From contig LRSR01008014.1 in assembly GCA_001579985.1 (NCBI GenBank), positions 1-44,447 of the forward strand: a stretch of DNA of 44,447 bases, given 5' to 3'. The notes below the pieces were generated by a model. It was not told where the DNA came from and did no database searches. It worked only from the letters and a program-made list of their open reading frames with translations. Of this stretch, positions 8,662 to 20,240 are shown piece by piece (position 1 is the first letter of the stretch; the number at the start of each line of letters is the position of its first letter). The translations under genes and the position numbers were made by a program. Source of the stretch: Hypsibius dujardini. Taxonomy: Eukaryota > Tardigrada > Eutardigrada > Parachela > Hypsibiidae.

Positions 8662-11600
8662 TTATTGCTTCGCACGTCCTGTTTTCGGGCGCGATCCTCC
8701 CGATGCCAATGTTTTCTCATTTTCTTCTGACGCGCTCCGGCCACTTTCCGCTTTCTTAGTGTCTGAAAACAAAGAATGCCTTCAATATATGTATGCTTTC
8801 TGGATTAACATTTAGCAATATAAAATGGTACACAGAAAGAAAAATAGATTGGGAAAATTAAAGGTATAAACAAACTCAATTTCTGAACGTAAAAATTCTA
8901 AAGTACTTCTTGAATAAAATATCACGATGTAATATAGCAAAGTTACTAAACAGTGTATTACCAGTCTTGTAGGGGGTGTCTTGGAGGTCCTGTCGAATAC
9001 TGTCACACCGCTTCAAAATATGATAACCCGTGGCGAGGCGATGGATCATTAGCTGCATCACCAGAAGGGTGTCATTCAGATTCTTCTCGTACGCCTCAAT
9101 GCGGGCAGTTCCGGTCAGCGATTGGCCGGAAAGGCTATCTAAAACCATAAACAGATCAGCAATAAATGATAATACCAATCATGAACATCAATCCCACAAT
9201 TTAACATGATGAAAAAATGGCAAACCACATGTGTAAGAGGTACAGGGAAGACATACCGGGATCGGTGAGATCAACTCCTTCCACGATTAACTGCCTGAAG
9301 TTGCCATACTCGTCCTCCGAGATGATAGTCTCCTTGGAACCCTCTGATCCATCCAAAGGCAACCCGAGACGCTCTGCAAAACCGAATCTGGTCAAAGCAA
9401 CTCTTTGTCTATATGTCTGTCTACCTGTGTTTGCCTGACTGCATGCTTGCCTGTCTATCTGACTGTTTGTCTGTCTGATTGCTTGTTTATATGTCTCTCT
9501 AAATATGTGCCAGTCTGTCCGAAGGTAATGCGTCCCATAAAGGCCCGCCTTCGTGTATTGATATCTGTTTTTCTTATGAGCTCAAAAAAGCAGTATGTCA
9601 ATACGTACCGAGTGCCGCTTTGTGCTCCAGTCCAAACGCCGGCGCTTTCAACGTTACATCCACAATCTGATCGGACTCTTTGGTCACTTTGTTCTTGCGT
9701 TCTCTATATGCTGGCACTTTCGGCTTGAAAAGAGTCGGCCCGGACGACTTCACCTCCACCTTGGCTGGCTTCAGAGACGCCGCCTTCAACCGGTCCACGG
9801 CGACGCTGGACAAAGAGGCCGCCGTCATCGTTCCGTCCTTTCCAACGACAACATTGCTCGCGCTGACCAGGGATGACGGAAGGACGAGAAGAGACGCGAC
9901 AATGGGAACGTTCGGTAGCGGTGGTGGTGAGGGCGTCTTCGAGGCGGGCGGAGAAGGAACGGCCGTGATGATGGGCTCCACCGCATCTGGAATGGGCATC
10001 GGCACTTCATCAGCTTTTTGTTTACGAAGCGCTTTGGCCGGCGGCTTCGTTTTTCCAGCTTCATCAGTGGTCTTGACAGTGGAAGGAGGTTCGGGTTTCG
10101 TCGATTCTTCTTTATGGCTAACACTACTGCTCGACGCGACCGATGGAATACTTTCAGGCTTTTGGCTGGCTGTTTTGGAGTAGGAGGAATTTTTAGGAGC
10201 GCCGGTTGATTCCGGTTTCCATTTGTCGTCTTTGTCGCTGGAGGATTTCGACGATTCCGATACTGACGCGGGGCGTGATTTTTTTGGCGCACCAGGTTTG
10301 GGGCGACGAATCGGCGCTTCACCGTCCTCTTCTTCCGCGGCGGCTTTCACGGCGGCTTTTTTCGTTTCCGCAACTGAAAGGACAAACAAGATGCCGCCGG
10401 AAAGGCTAGAACGTTCGAAAGGTACAACACATGCAATCACTTGACTCACCGTTGATATTCCACGGAAGAGACTTGGCTGTTTCAACAGCAGGCACCTTCA
10501 TCGGCTCGATTCTTCCCGCAATAGCCCTGCCGGATTCGTTGCCTTCCGCCAAGCTGACCACTGTCGCGGAACGCACTTTAATCGGCGGCGCCGGGCCGGC
10601 AATCATCATCGGCTTCTTCTTCACCCCCACGTCGGGAAGGAACTTGGCCACCATCCTCAAGGCTCGCTTCGGTGTCACTTTTTCCTTCTCCTCTTCGGTT
10701 GCGTTATCCTCCGCCCTGGACTTTTTTTCTGCCACACCAACCGCCGGTTTTCCCACTACCCGTTTTACCGTCTTCTCCTTCTCCGGCTTCTTTGCGACCG
10801 TTTCCACTTTAATCAGCATAGACGGCTTCGAAATGGCACTCTTAGATGAAGCGGGGATAACTTTATTCGGCTCGACGGAAGCTTCCATCGCCGACGGGGC
10901 GTCTTCCATCCTTGTCTGCGAAGTACTGGGTTGCGGACTCGAACTCTTGACCTTGACTTCAACGAAAGGAATGATTTCCGGCTCGCGTTCTGTCGCCGGC
11001 GGAATGGGAAGCGGCTCCACAGCGGGCTTCTCGGTTTCCTTGACAGGTGACGCCACCTTCGTGCTGGTAACAGAGCCCACCGATTCCGAGCGTGCGATGC
11101 TCTCTGACTTGGAGAGTGAGCGTTTCCGGCGTTTTCCTTTCTCACCTTCTGTGGGAGGTGCAGCGTCCTTTTCGAAATCGTCTTTCGCGTTCGCAGTGGG
11201 CTCTTCCGTGGATGGCGCTAATGCGACAGCCGGACTGGTGACGGCCGCGGCGGCTGCAACGTCATCCAGCGCCAGAGCGCGGTCGAGTTTCGCGCGGTAG
11301 CATTGCCATTCGCGGCCGCGGAGTTTGCTGCGAATCTTCTGCTGAAAAACGGTGGTCGGGGCGTACTGTTTGGAACCGACTTCTTGCAGATCGATCACCT
11401 TCAAGATGGCCGAAAGAGGCTTCCATTCGTCGTATCTGTACATACAGATCAAGTAATTTAATCAAAGACAAGACAGCATACCTCAATTGTTCAAACAAGA
11501 AAGAACAACCGCTTACCGTTTGTTCCAACTGTTGTAGTGAACATAATAGGCGATATCTCCAACATTGTCAAGAAGGCGAGCATGATACGGCACAACTTTC

Positions 11601-14600
11601 ATCCCCTTTTGATTGCGATAGAGCACTTCCACAATGGCTCCTGGGCGCAACACTGAAGGATCCGCACTACCGACAAAACACACAAAATCAAATTTCAGTA
11701 TGACCAACATCGGTTGTTGAAATCAATTTCAAACGAATTTAAGACATACATTGGCGGATCATCCGGCGCAACACGTTGTCGAATCAACGCCCATTCATCC
11801 TCCTCCTGCGGCGCTGCCCCGGAAATTTCTTCTGAGGCGTCCCGCTTCGTTACCACCGAGGGCGCTGAACTGGACGCGACTGACACGAGCATGGCCTGTC
11901 GCTCCCCGGGATCGGGCGATTCCTCCTTTATCTCAATGGCCAGCTCTTCGGTTGCGACGGTGGATGCCTTTCGGGTCCCTGGACGTCCACGGCCACGTTT
12001 GGTGGTGGTAGTGGTGGAAGTGAGGGTGGTTGTTGCCGCGCAGGGACTGGGCGCCTTTCTACGTTTCGGGGGCGGACTCTGAACGTGGCGCTCGGGTTCG
12101 GCGGAAGTGAGGCGCTCCTTTTCCGGTTGCTGATGTTGGTGGCGCTTCCGACCGAGGCGTATGTCGGTGATGCTGGTGCCGAGGTTGCGGAAAAAGTTCT
12201 CGAACCCACCAAACAAATACCTGAAACCAACGAAGAAATATAAAAATTTAGCAAACTTAATTTTATTGTTTCCGCAGTTTAATCAAAAACTTTAATGGCC
12301 AAATTAAGCCTTCCCAATCGCGTTGCCTTACGTCTGATAAATGCCCTTTAAAGCAGCGGCGCCATCAGCCGGCAGGTCCAGTTCCCCCACCAAATCTTCC
12401 CATTTGTCCTCCTGAGTGCAGTTCTTAAAACCGCCGGCATTTTGCACGGCTAAATATAGCTGGTACATGTCGACAGTCTGTCCACCAACCGACGGCGCTC
12501 CCTGATCTTGGTGTCCACTTTCATCGCGGTACCGCATCCAGAGGATCATAAATCTGGTTGCTTCATCATGATCCCGCTCGTCATCGGAATCGTCACGCGA
12601 TGGGCCAGCACCTTCACCGGGATCCGCGCCGCCGTCTTCCGGGCTTTCACGCTGTTCCAACGGGGTGAACATAGTTGCCTAAATTCCAAATCAACAGATC
12701 AGCCAAAATATAATCAAGTATAAAACATTACACTGAATAACCAATGCCGTTAAAATAAATAAAACTATAAAATACTATTGAAAAGTAAAATAAATGATTA
12801 GAACAATCAGAAGAATAATACAAGAAAATAAAAATTAACAAACCGAAGAACCCATCCACAAACTATCATTGTACCTGCCAAGTCGGTGGAAGGGTCTTGT
12901 CTTTGAAATACTGCAGAGCGGTGTCTGGCTCCAGCTTGGTCAGTCGATCTTCATCCGGAGCGGTGTAGAAGGCCTCGGAGAATGGTTTGAGGATATCCTT
13001 TCGCACCTATTGGGCCACATAGAGGTGAAAAAATGCGAGCAAACAGTAGGTCAAGATAATATACCGGTAAGTACTGTATACCTTCATGTAGTTGGAATTG
13101 CTGAACAATCGCACTCGTAGCTCAGTTTCCGGGTCTAATTTGGGCTTTTTCCGGCAGTCCGGATGCACAACCTATTAATTAGCAAGACAAAATGAACAAA
13201 GTAATTGCGTCTTCATAAAACTATTGTTGACACAGCGTGAAAGCCTTTTTCAACACACTGCAACGACCATTGTCTAAGCCAGCAACTAAATTGAAATAAA
13301 AAGATAGTATAGTATATTTTGATGTGCGTCTCCATATCTAACAGTTAATAGTTTCAACAAATTAAAAAACAAGCTAATGAAAGAAATTGTCTCACCAATG
13401 CCGGTAGCCAGCGACACTTTTTCCGACCCGTCTGCGGGAGGCACACAACACTCCGGATGGGGTAATCCGGTAAACTGGTCGCCGCACCGCTTTCCGCTTC
13501 CTCCGTCACCACATTGCTTTCTTTAATCAAAGGTGCCGGTGCGGGTAACTTGACCGCCAGACTAGAGGTCTTGCGTTTGGCAGCCGCCACTGGAATCTTC
13601 ACCGGCTCCTCCACCCTGGAAGAAGACGGTACAGCGACTTCCTCGGTATCCAAGGAAGGTTTGGATGTGACAGGCGGGGCACGGCGTTTAGGAGGGCCGC
13701 GACGTTTCGGGAGTGGCTCCTGCTTCGCGGCATTTTCCGCTGCCGGTGGTGCTTGTTGGAGCAATTTTTCCACCTCCTTGGTTGGTGGCAAAGTCTCCGT
13801 TACATCCTCCACTTTGACCAGCTTTTCCTTCTTCGGTCGGCCGACTCCCTTCTTAGTGACTTGAAAATTGGGACGTTTGGTACGGACTGACCGTCGGACA
13901 GCGTCACCGTCCTCCGTATCGTCCGTTGCTCCACTGGCCACCGAGGGATTGCGCACCTTCCTCTTAGTGCTTGTCTCCCCGGACTCTGAAGCAAAGTAAC
14001 TAATTGATTGATCAAGACTTTATTTTGCTGCTGTTTCTCTTCCCATTTTTTATGAATTGTCTGAGGGATTAGTTTTGCCATTCGCTAACAAATCAGACTA
14101 ACAGAGCTAAAACGTTGCAAAAAAAGCCAAACAAACAAGACAAAACATACCAATCAAGCAATCATTCTAAGAGTCTAGCTGTCAACAACGCTATAATTTG
14201 ACCTGTGGAATTGGAGGGAGACGTAACAGATACGATTCTATAAATAAACACCTCAATGAATAAGCGGAAAAACTGTCAAAACCAAAGATGCAACCAAAGA
14301 TGAAAAACATGTAGAATAAAAATATTTCCCACCACTTTACCAGACAATCCAGCGATCAATCAACAAGGTCAACGGAAAAGCACAATCAAGTCAAGTGATC
14401 AATCAACCATTGATCTGAAACGCTGACATACCTCCACTCCCGGAGGCAATCTTCTCCGGCTGCGTCAGCGGCAGATTATCCAACGAAATGCTCTGATCAA
14501 AATGTTTCTCGCTTTTTAAATGGATATTTGAGCGCTTGAGGGTTTTGACATCGCCGTCGTTGAAATGGACGGTGTAGACACTGGCGTCGTAAATGTGCAG

Positions 14601-14867
14601 AACAGTTACCGTCACCGCATCTCCTCCTCCGTTTTTCCCTCCCCCTCGCACCACGGCATTCCCCTGCACTTTCAGCTCCTTCACTTCCGTCACGATATCG
14701 GGATGCCGGTAAAGGGTGACATCACCAGTGGTCGGATCACGGGCTTTAAAAGAGACGTTAATGGCGACCGATTCAATTTTGGCTTCACAGAAGGCGCCTT
14801 CAAATTTGGCTGACACCTCCGTGCCTGGCTCCAGTAGTGCCGGCTCCTCGCTCTTGATGGGCGCCAT
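8662..14867 (-). CDS. ARID4: ARID4 (RBP1-like) AT-rich interaction domain protein
   Basis: Twelve coding exons join in phase to give about 1453 residues: 14867-14432, 13985-13396, 13171-13082, 13006-12875, 12678-12332, 12220-11750, 11666-11517, 11435-10450, 10373-9609, 9373-9257, 9138-8962, 8762-8662. In order they encode a Tudor domain (LEPGTEVSAKFEGAFCEAKI, residues ~11-125), a basic AT-hook-like GRPKK (~185), the RBB1NT region (VRKDILKPFSEAFYTAPDED, ~343-416), an ARID (FMILWMRYRDE to YLFGGFENFFRNL, ~440-550), and an MRG-type chromo barrel (PGAIVEVLYRNQKGMKVVPYH through YDEWKPLSAILK, ~690-760). A long Lys/Pro/Ala-rich tail and a helical C-terminus follow. Vertebrate ARID4A/B bind Rb and Sin3-HDAC and repress transcription in the nucleus; that role is transferred from the family. 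A 5' UTR intron is likely, since a tttcag acceptor lies just above the ATG. Length is close to vertebrate ARID4. Confidence 0.93.
9400..9500. repeat. imperfect TGTC/GACA tract in ARID4 intron
   Basis: The plus strand reads tgtctgtctac...ctgtctatctgactg. It is a degenerate tetranucleotide tract lying wholly within the intron between ARID4 exons 9 and 10. Confidence 0.75.
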
Positions 14868-15700
14868 CCTGCCTAGCTGAAACAAATCAAGCACCAAAAT
14901 GGGACAAAAGATTACTTTTAGATAACAGATCTAATAATTATAATTAGTTAACAATTTTAAAAGAGACATTTTTTTAGGTTTGTCACAAACGGCCAACTAG
15001 GAAAATCTGTGATTTTTGGTAAGCCATTTAGGCAAATTCACCAAGAACCAAGCACTGGGTACGACCGTGTCGTCTTGATTTCCCTTTCGGAATCTCGGAT
15101 CGGACGGTACACTTAATGTACTAATAACTGAAAAGTAAGTAGAGAAATTATGGGGAACTTTTTTTCTCGCTTTCGTGGAAGATGGAAGTCGAAGGGTGCA
15201 GGAAACGGCGACCAGGAGGAAAGCGAGTCAAAATGGCAGTGCACCATCGGAAATTGGCTTTCTTACCTGTCTGACTCTTGATGGCGACCAATGTTTGTAT
15301 TGTAACCTTCTTAATCCGCATGAGTATCAGTCTTTCTTAACTCGACTTACCTTAACATGTTCGATTGAATCGACTTTTTGAATATATTTATTGGGTATAT
15401 ATATACGATGTAGCTGTCTGCTTTCATACTTTTTCCCGGTACATACAGTAACTACACAAGCCAAAGGTAATTTTACAACACATGGTCCTTAGATTTGATA
15501 GTTCTAGTCTGAGCATTTTTATAATCAGTCTATGCAGGAACTTAGCTAAAAGTCAATGAAAGATAAGACGGGAACAACTAACAGCAAATGAGAATCTATA
15601 ACAGCAATTTGGCATTTTGATTTTGGTAAAAAATATTCTCAACAGAGACGTTACATTGGAGTGACTCAACTCAATACTCAACTTGCCCGAACAAACTTTC
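14868..15700. other. upstream region of ARID4, no gene seen
   Basis: It should contain the 5' UTR exon and promoter of ARID4 on the minus strand. AT-rich between 14920 and 15000 and again from 15370 to 15650. No other coding region is supported. Confidence 0.45.
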
Positions 15701-16154
15701 AAGCGCAGTTCCAGCTGAACCTGTAAGCCAGTTCGATAGAGTGGGCAACAAACAGCTGGACGTGAAGCACTCCGCCAACTCGCGTCGGAGTGCGCGGCGT
15801 CATCCACGTCTCGTCATCCCATCAGTAACGAAGAAACGGATTATTGTCCTTATCCAACAGCCTATCAAGGGCGAGAAAGGCATCTTGCACCAGCTTGAAG
15901 CGACTCAGAATGTGGTCTCGATCGTCTGGTCTTTTTCAATCAGGGAGTGTTCTTCAGAGTCGTATAGGACGGCCATCAGCTGAACGGACCGAATTCGGCT
16001 CAGCGTTTCCGGTAGGGACGATCGGTCGCCGCGTAAAGTAATAATACGTCAGGGTTATGTAGCGGGACGTAACCCGGATTGTAGCAGATGAACCCCGTGT
16101 CTGAGATCGGTACGTGAACGCGATGGTACCTAGAAGTAATTAAAACAGAAATCT

Positions 16155-16260
16155 GTGCCCATACAGCAGACAGGCAGGCAGACATAGCAGTTAGACAGAC
16201 AGACAACAGACGATAAACATACAGACATACAGACAGGCGGGCAGACAGACAGACAACCAA
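16155..16260. repeat. GACA/TGTC tract
   Basis: The plus strand reads cagacaggcaggcagacatagcag...cagacagacagacaacc. It lies in the intron of the disrupted gene fragment. Confidence 0.75.
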
Positions 16261-16329
16261 TTCCTTGTTTGGACGCCGGAATGCTGGTCACATGAGATCC
16301 AACAATAATGCGATCCCACCAGTCGAAAG

Positions 16330-17183
16330 CAGAGCTGTGCCGCTAATTTAGCGGAGGACTTTAGCGGCCGCTAAACCCGCTAAACCGCTACGCTTAGCGG
16401 GATTAGCGTTAGCGGTCAAGTTCGTCAGCGTAGCGGTAATTCCAATTAGCGGACGTAGCGGCAATGAAATTAGCGGTGCGGATTTAGCGGTCTTGTTGCG
16501 TTAGGAAGCAATAATTCAAATAACAGTATGAAGCAAAGTGTGTATTTCGGCTCGCCCTCCACTTGGTCGATAAATCGGCTCACTCAAGGGTTTTCTCTTT
16601 GATGGCAGCTGCTTGATTGTTTGATTTACTGTACTATGCTCTAGTATACTATGGCACTTTTGGAAATGAAACAATCAAGCAGCTGCCATCAAGAGAAACC
16701 CATGAGTGAGCAGATTTATCGACCAAGTGGAGTGCGAGCCGAAATACAGACTTTGCCTCATACGCGTCACATGTGAGACTGCTCAGCTTCACAATAGCTC
16801 ACGTGACACGTCCAACTGGAAAAAGTGCTTTTTGTAAATGTAAAAATAGCTAGACTTTTCAAAGAGCCTGCTCAATGTTAGGAGATTATTTCTTTCACCA
16901 ATGTCTAGAGCTGCCAAAGCGTCAGGCTTCTAATGACGGTGACTTTGAAAATCTGTTTTTCGGGAACGTCAATATTGATCTGCTATATTACCAGTGCCGC
17001 GTTAAGCGAAAGGCATCTGAAATGGATTTATAGACTAATAAAATTTACCATTAGCGGATTTAGCGGTTTTAGCGGTGCGGATTTTTCGACGATTAACGTT
17101 AGCGTAGCGTTAGCGTAGCGGTCAACATGATTAGCGTAGCGTTAGCGTAGCGGGAGTCTGAAACCTTTAGCGGCACAGCTCTG
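16330..17183. mobile_element. hAT-like non-autonomous DNA transposon, 854 bp, 8-bp target duplication
   Basis: The terminal inverted repeats are CAGAGCTGTGCCGCTAA at the left and its complement TTAGCGGCACAGCTCTG (allowing one mismatch) at the right. A perfect 8-bp direct duplication, gtcgaaag, flanks the element at 16322-16329 and 17184-17191. CAG-type termini with an 8-bp duplication are the hallmark of the hAT superfamily. The subterminal 200 bases at each end are packed with TAGCGG and TAGCGTAGCG motifs in both orientations, as expected for transposase-binding repeats. No transposase is encoded. A separate foldback element is nested inside. Confidence 0.9.
16526..16763. mobile_element. foldback MITE family copy 1, 238 bp (nested in the hAT element)
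   Basis: The arms of roughly 100 bases are inverted repeats. The left begins GTATGAAGCAAAG and carries ccacttggtcgataaatcgg and cagctgcttgattgtttg; the right arm carries their complements. A second copy of the same length is at 31679-31916. No open frame. The target duplication is unclear. Confidence 0.88.
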
Positions 17184-17191
17184 GTCGAAAG

Positions 17192-17497
17192 ACAAGCCAT
17201 TTGAGAGTACGACGATGTTGTCCGGATTCGCCATCCCCAAGCTGCGGAGGAAGAAATTGGTTAGCCGAAAAAACAGCTGATAACGCAAACAAAAGCAGAC
17301 TATGCTGCGCCCCTTTTTCCCAGTCAGCCAGTCACCTCACTCGCTCGACACCGTAACTCAATGAGCAGTCAAACACACATAGAGTTCCCATTTTTCTACA
17401 AAATTTCATTTTCTGAACAAAATCAGCTCCCCCCCATCATACCAACAATAAGTAGAGGTTTAAATCATTCTTCTATATTATTATTTCATCTCAAACG
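17192..17497. other. region upstream of ADAT1
   Basis: The first 50 bases are the upstream half of the hAT-interrupted minus-strand exon. The rest is the probable promoter/5' UTR of ADAT1 on the plus strand. No TATA box or other motif is convincing. Confidence 0.45.
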
Positions 17498-18420
17498 ATG
17501 GCGTCTTCATCAGATCGGCTGGTCAAATTGGCCTTTTCATCTTTCTCTAATTTAATGGTGCGCCAACCGACCCTCACACCCGCAGCCCATGAATGGACCA
17601 ATTTTGCGGCTATTGTTGCCACTTTTCCAGCTTCAGTTTCCCCGAACCAAACACAAGGAAAAAGTGATAATCCTTTATTGACGTCTTCTGAGTCCGTCGC
17701 ATTGGACGATGGCTCGGTTGTCCAGGAAGGATTTTCCTCGCCACCACAGAAAATGGAGACAATATGTATGGCTACTGGAACGAAGTGTTTGTCGGCCTCT
17801 GCGATGTCGGAGAGAGGAGATCTGGTTCATGACAGTCATGCTGAAGTCTTGGCTCGGCGTTGCTTGATGCGGTAGGTTGATTGATTGATGGATTGGTTGG
17901 CGCTGTATTATTTTTGATATTTCATTGTTAAGTTGCGGTTGCTTGATGGATAAATGTCAAGTTAATGTTTGGGGTGATACATTATTGTACAGTAACTTAT
18001 ACTGTGTTTCTACACATACTAAAGTGAATACTTCTTAATTGGATTTGATATTTCGTCACTTAATCAATTGATTATGTTGTGTCTTTTTTATGATTCCCGA
18101 GGTTTTTCCCTATGTTTTCGTTTAGATTTTTCTACCAGGAATGTCTCAACTCAATAAGAGGCAGTTCTGATTTTTTGGATTTTGGAGGCAGTCATGGGAT
18201 TCATCGGTTTACAGTCAAACGTGGAATTGGCTTTCATCTGGTGGTCAGCCATACGCCTTGTACGTCAGATCGAAGTATAAATACTAACACGTCTTGCAGT
18301 CGGTAGATACAGATAAAGGCCAGAACTCCGCAGACATGCATCTAGGTATGCCAGCAAGCACGCAGGCAGTCAGACAGTCAGACAGATATACAGACAGACG
18401 GACAGATAGACAGATAGATG

Positions 18421-18456
<36 letters not shown>

Positions 18457-20068
18457 GGCAGAAAGACAGGCAGGCAGATAGACAGACATACTGATTGATT
18501 GGTTTACAGATCTAGACAGAGGAAGAGATAAATTCTGGCATTTTGTTTTCAATCGTACTTGTGCATCCTAGGCGGCGACGCTTCCATATTCCCTGTCCAG
18601 CCGGAAGACCGTCAAGTAATCGAGAAACGAAAGAAAGTTGACGGACCCGAGGAGTTCTCTCCGAAGCGGCAGAAAACTGCAACGTCAATCCACGAAGACA
18701 CTCACCGAACCGGCGCCAAATGCGTTCCGAATGCGACTGCCTGTGATTCCTACTTGTCTGGCAAGGATTATCACATCATCGGGGCGTTGCGGACGAAACC
18801 CGGCCGTGGTCATCCTACTCTGTCAATGTCATGCTCGGACAAGATGATGAAGTGGAACGTTCTCGGACTGCAGGGAGCGCTGCTCAGCGACTTCCTCGGA
18901 CCAATCTACCTGGTCAGCCTGTGTATCGCGAAGTAAGCTTATCCAGCGTGCTTTCCCTTTTTTGTGACGAAAATAATAATATTACGGTCAGAATCAAATG
19001 AAGGTAGGTTATTTCGTTCCTTCTTCTAGGTGTCCGTTCAATTTTGCAAGTATCCGGCAGAGTCTCGTTGGTCGGTCGGAAAAGTTTTCGTTTTCAACCG
19101 GGGGATTTCGGAGACACGCGCCAGTCATTTCACAGTCCGACCTGATATTTTCCCATGGAAAGCACCAAGCAGATTTGGACGTAACAACGCAAAAGTCTAC
19201 CTGTCATAAAAGTAACTGAGATTTTAGTGAGGCTAACTACTGAATCGCTCAATTAATTCGCTTGGTATTCGAGGCATTCTGTGGATACGAAATGGAGACA
19301 GTTCGTCTTCAGTGGAAGTTATCATCAACGGTAAAAAGCAAGGAGCTACGGGCAAGAGCAAGCTATCGCCATCTTCCAGGTGGGTGACACCTTCTTACGA
19401 CTAGTCAGGCTGAGCTATCTGTGTTATTCTTATTATATTTCCCTGTTGCCTTGCCTCCCTGTACATGTCATAGTCTGTTTGTTTGTCTGTCTTTCTGTCT
19501 ATCTCCCTGTCTGCCTGTCAGATTTTCTGTCTGTCGGATTGTCTGTTTATCTGTCTGTCTGGGTGGCTGCCGGTCTATGTTATTGTCTCCCGGTATGTCT
19601 TTGAATGTATGCCGATGTATCTGGTCGCCTTCCTGCTGATCGGAGTCTGCCTGGCTATACTTATGTCCGCCTGTTTAATTGCATGCATGTGCTTGTCTCT
19701 CCGGTTGCCTGCCTGCCTCTTTTGTCTGTTTGATCTGTATGTAAGGTTGGATGCGCGCGTTCCTTGTACTATTCCATGAGCTGGGCAGTGGTATGTGGGA
19801 TTTCTTTGTCTGTAGATCAATGGTGTGCAAAATGGAACTTTTCTTGCTGTACGAGCAGCTAGCGGACAGACTTCAGTCCATGCTGTCCAACCACTCACCC
19901 CGACTACAACAAGAGCGAACGAGCTACGCATTTGCTAAGAGAAAGAATGTCAGTTATTCTTCTTGTCGAGAAGACTTTGCCGCAGCTTTTCCAGAGTGGA
20001 CACGGAAACCATCCAAGCTACTGGAATTTTCTACCACAACCACCGACACTGAGACTACAGTGGATTAG
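17498..20068 (+). CDS. ADAT1: tRNA-specific adenosine deaminase 1 (ADAT1)
   Basis: Six exons join in phase to 469 residues: 17498-17871, 18126-18259, 18572-18932, 19030-19211, 19274-19379, 19816-20068. ADAT1 deaminates A37 (next to the anticodon) of tRNA-Ala to inosine. The A_deamin catalytic motifs are present: [10 protein letters not shown] (zinc-binding His and proton-relay Glu), HTPCGDASI (zinc-binding Cys, split by an intron inside the Cys codon), and [15 protein letters not shown] with the second zinc Cys. [30 protein letters not shown] and [11 protein letters not shown] also match family positions. The N-terminus extends about 50 residues before the conserved ATGTKCL motif. The start is the first ATG in frame in a long open exon. 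Its 3' end converges with CDV3, with stops 172 bases apart. It looks intact and functional. Confidence 0.94.
18350..18495. repeat. GACA tract in ADAT1 intron 2
   Basis: Nearly pure (GACA)n, with about eight perfect units around 18420-18455 and degenerate flanks. It lies entirely in the intron between exons 2 and 3. Confidence 0.85.
19455..19600. repeat. TGTC tract in ADAT1 intron 5
   Basis: The plus strand reads tgtctgtctttctgtctatctccctgtctgcctgtc, so it is in the opposite orientation to the tract in intron 2 of the same gene. Confidence 0.8.
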
Positions 20069-20240
20069 TTTTTCCGAAAGCAATATAAAACATCCAGTGG
20101 CAAAGTCTCAGCTTGGTTCAAATCAAAAAGTCAATCGCTCCTCACAAGACCGCCCATTACCACCACTCTCATACAAAGTAGAATCGTTAATCACCAGAAA
20201 CATCCACGCAGCAGCACGCTCTGCATGTGTCATCGTCAGT

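Larger units (their letters stand above)
15690..17241 (-). pseudogene. unidentified gene fragment, frameshifted and interrupted by hAT element
   Basis: Minus-strand coding-like pieces. An exon preceded by a ttcctccgcag acceptor (17241) reads GMANPDNIVVLSNGLSF; it is cut at 17184 by the hAT-like element and resumes at 16321 with DWWDRIIVGSHVTSIP when one target copy is removed. After an intron containing TGTC repeats, the next exon (from about 16128) reads YHRVHVPISDTGFICYNPGY. Below that, LSRIRSVQLMAVLYDSEEH, DHILSRFKLVQDAFLALDRL and ETWMTPRTPTRVGGVLHVQL appear in successive different frames without splice signals between them. The codon-like character across three frames suggests a gene that decayed through small indels. 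I do not recognise the family. Whether an intact copy exists elsewhere cannot be told from this window. Confidence 0.5.

Noticed and set aside
10431-11300. 289-codon plus-strand open frame, and another of 167 codons at 9680-10183
   Set aside because: Both run antisense to the long low-complexity ARID4 exons. They have Ala/Ser/Phe-rich shadow composition, no family resemblance and no splice context.
18350-18495. Regular short repeats considered as a CRISPR array or satellite
   Set aside because: These are tetranucleotide GACA repeats in an intron of a eukaryotic gene, without spacers.
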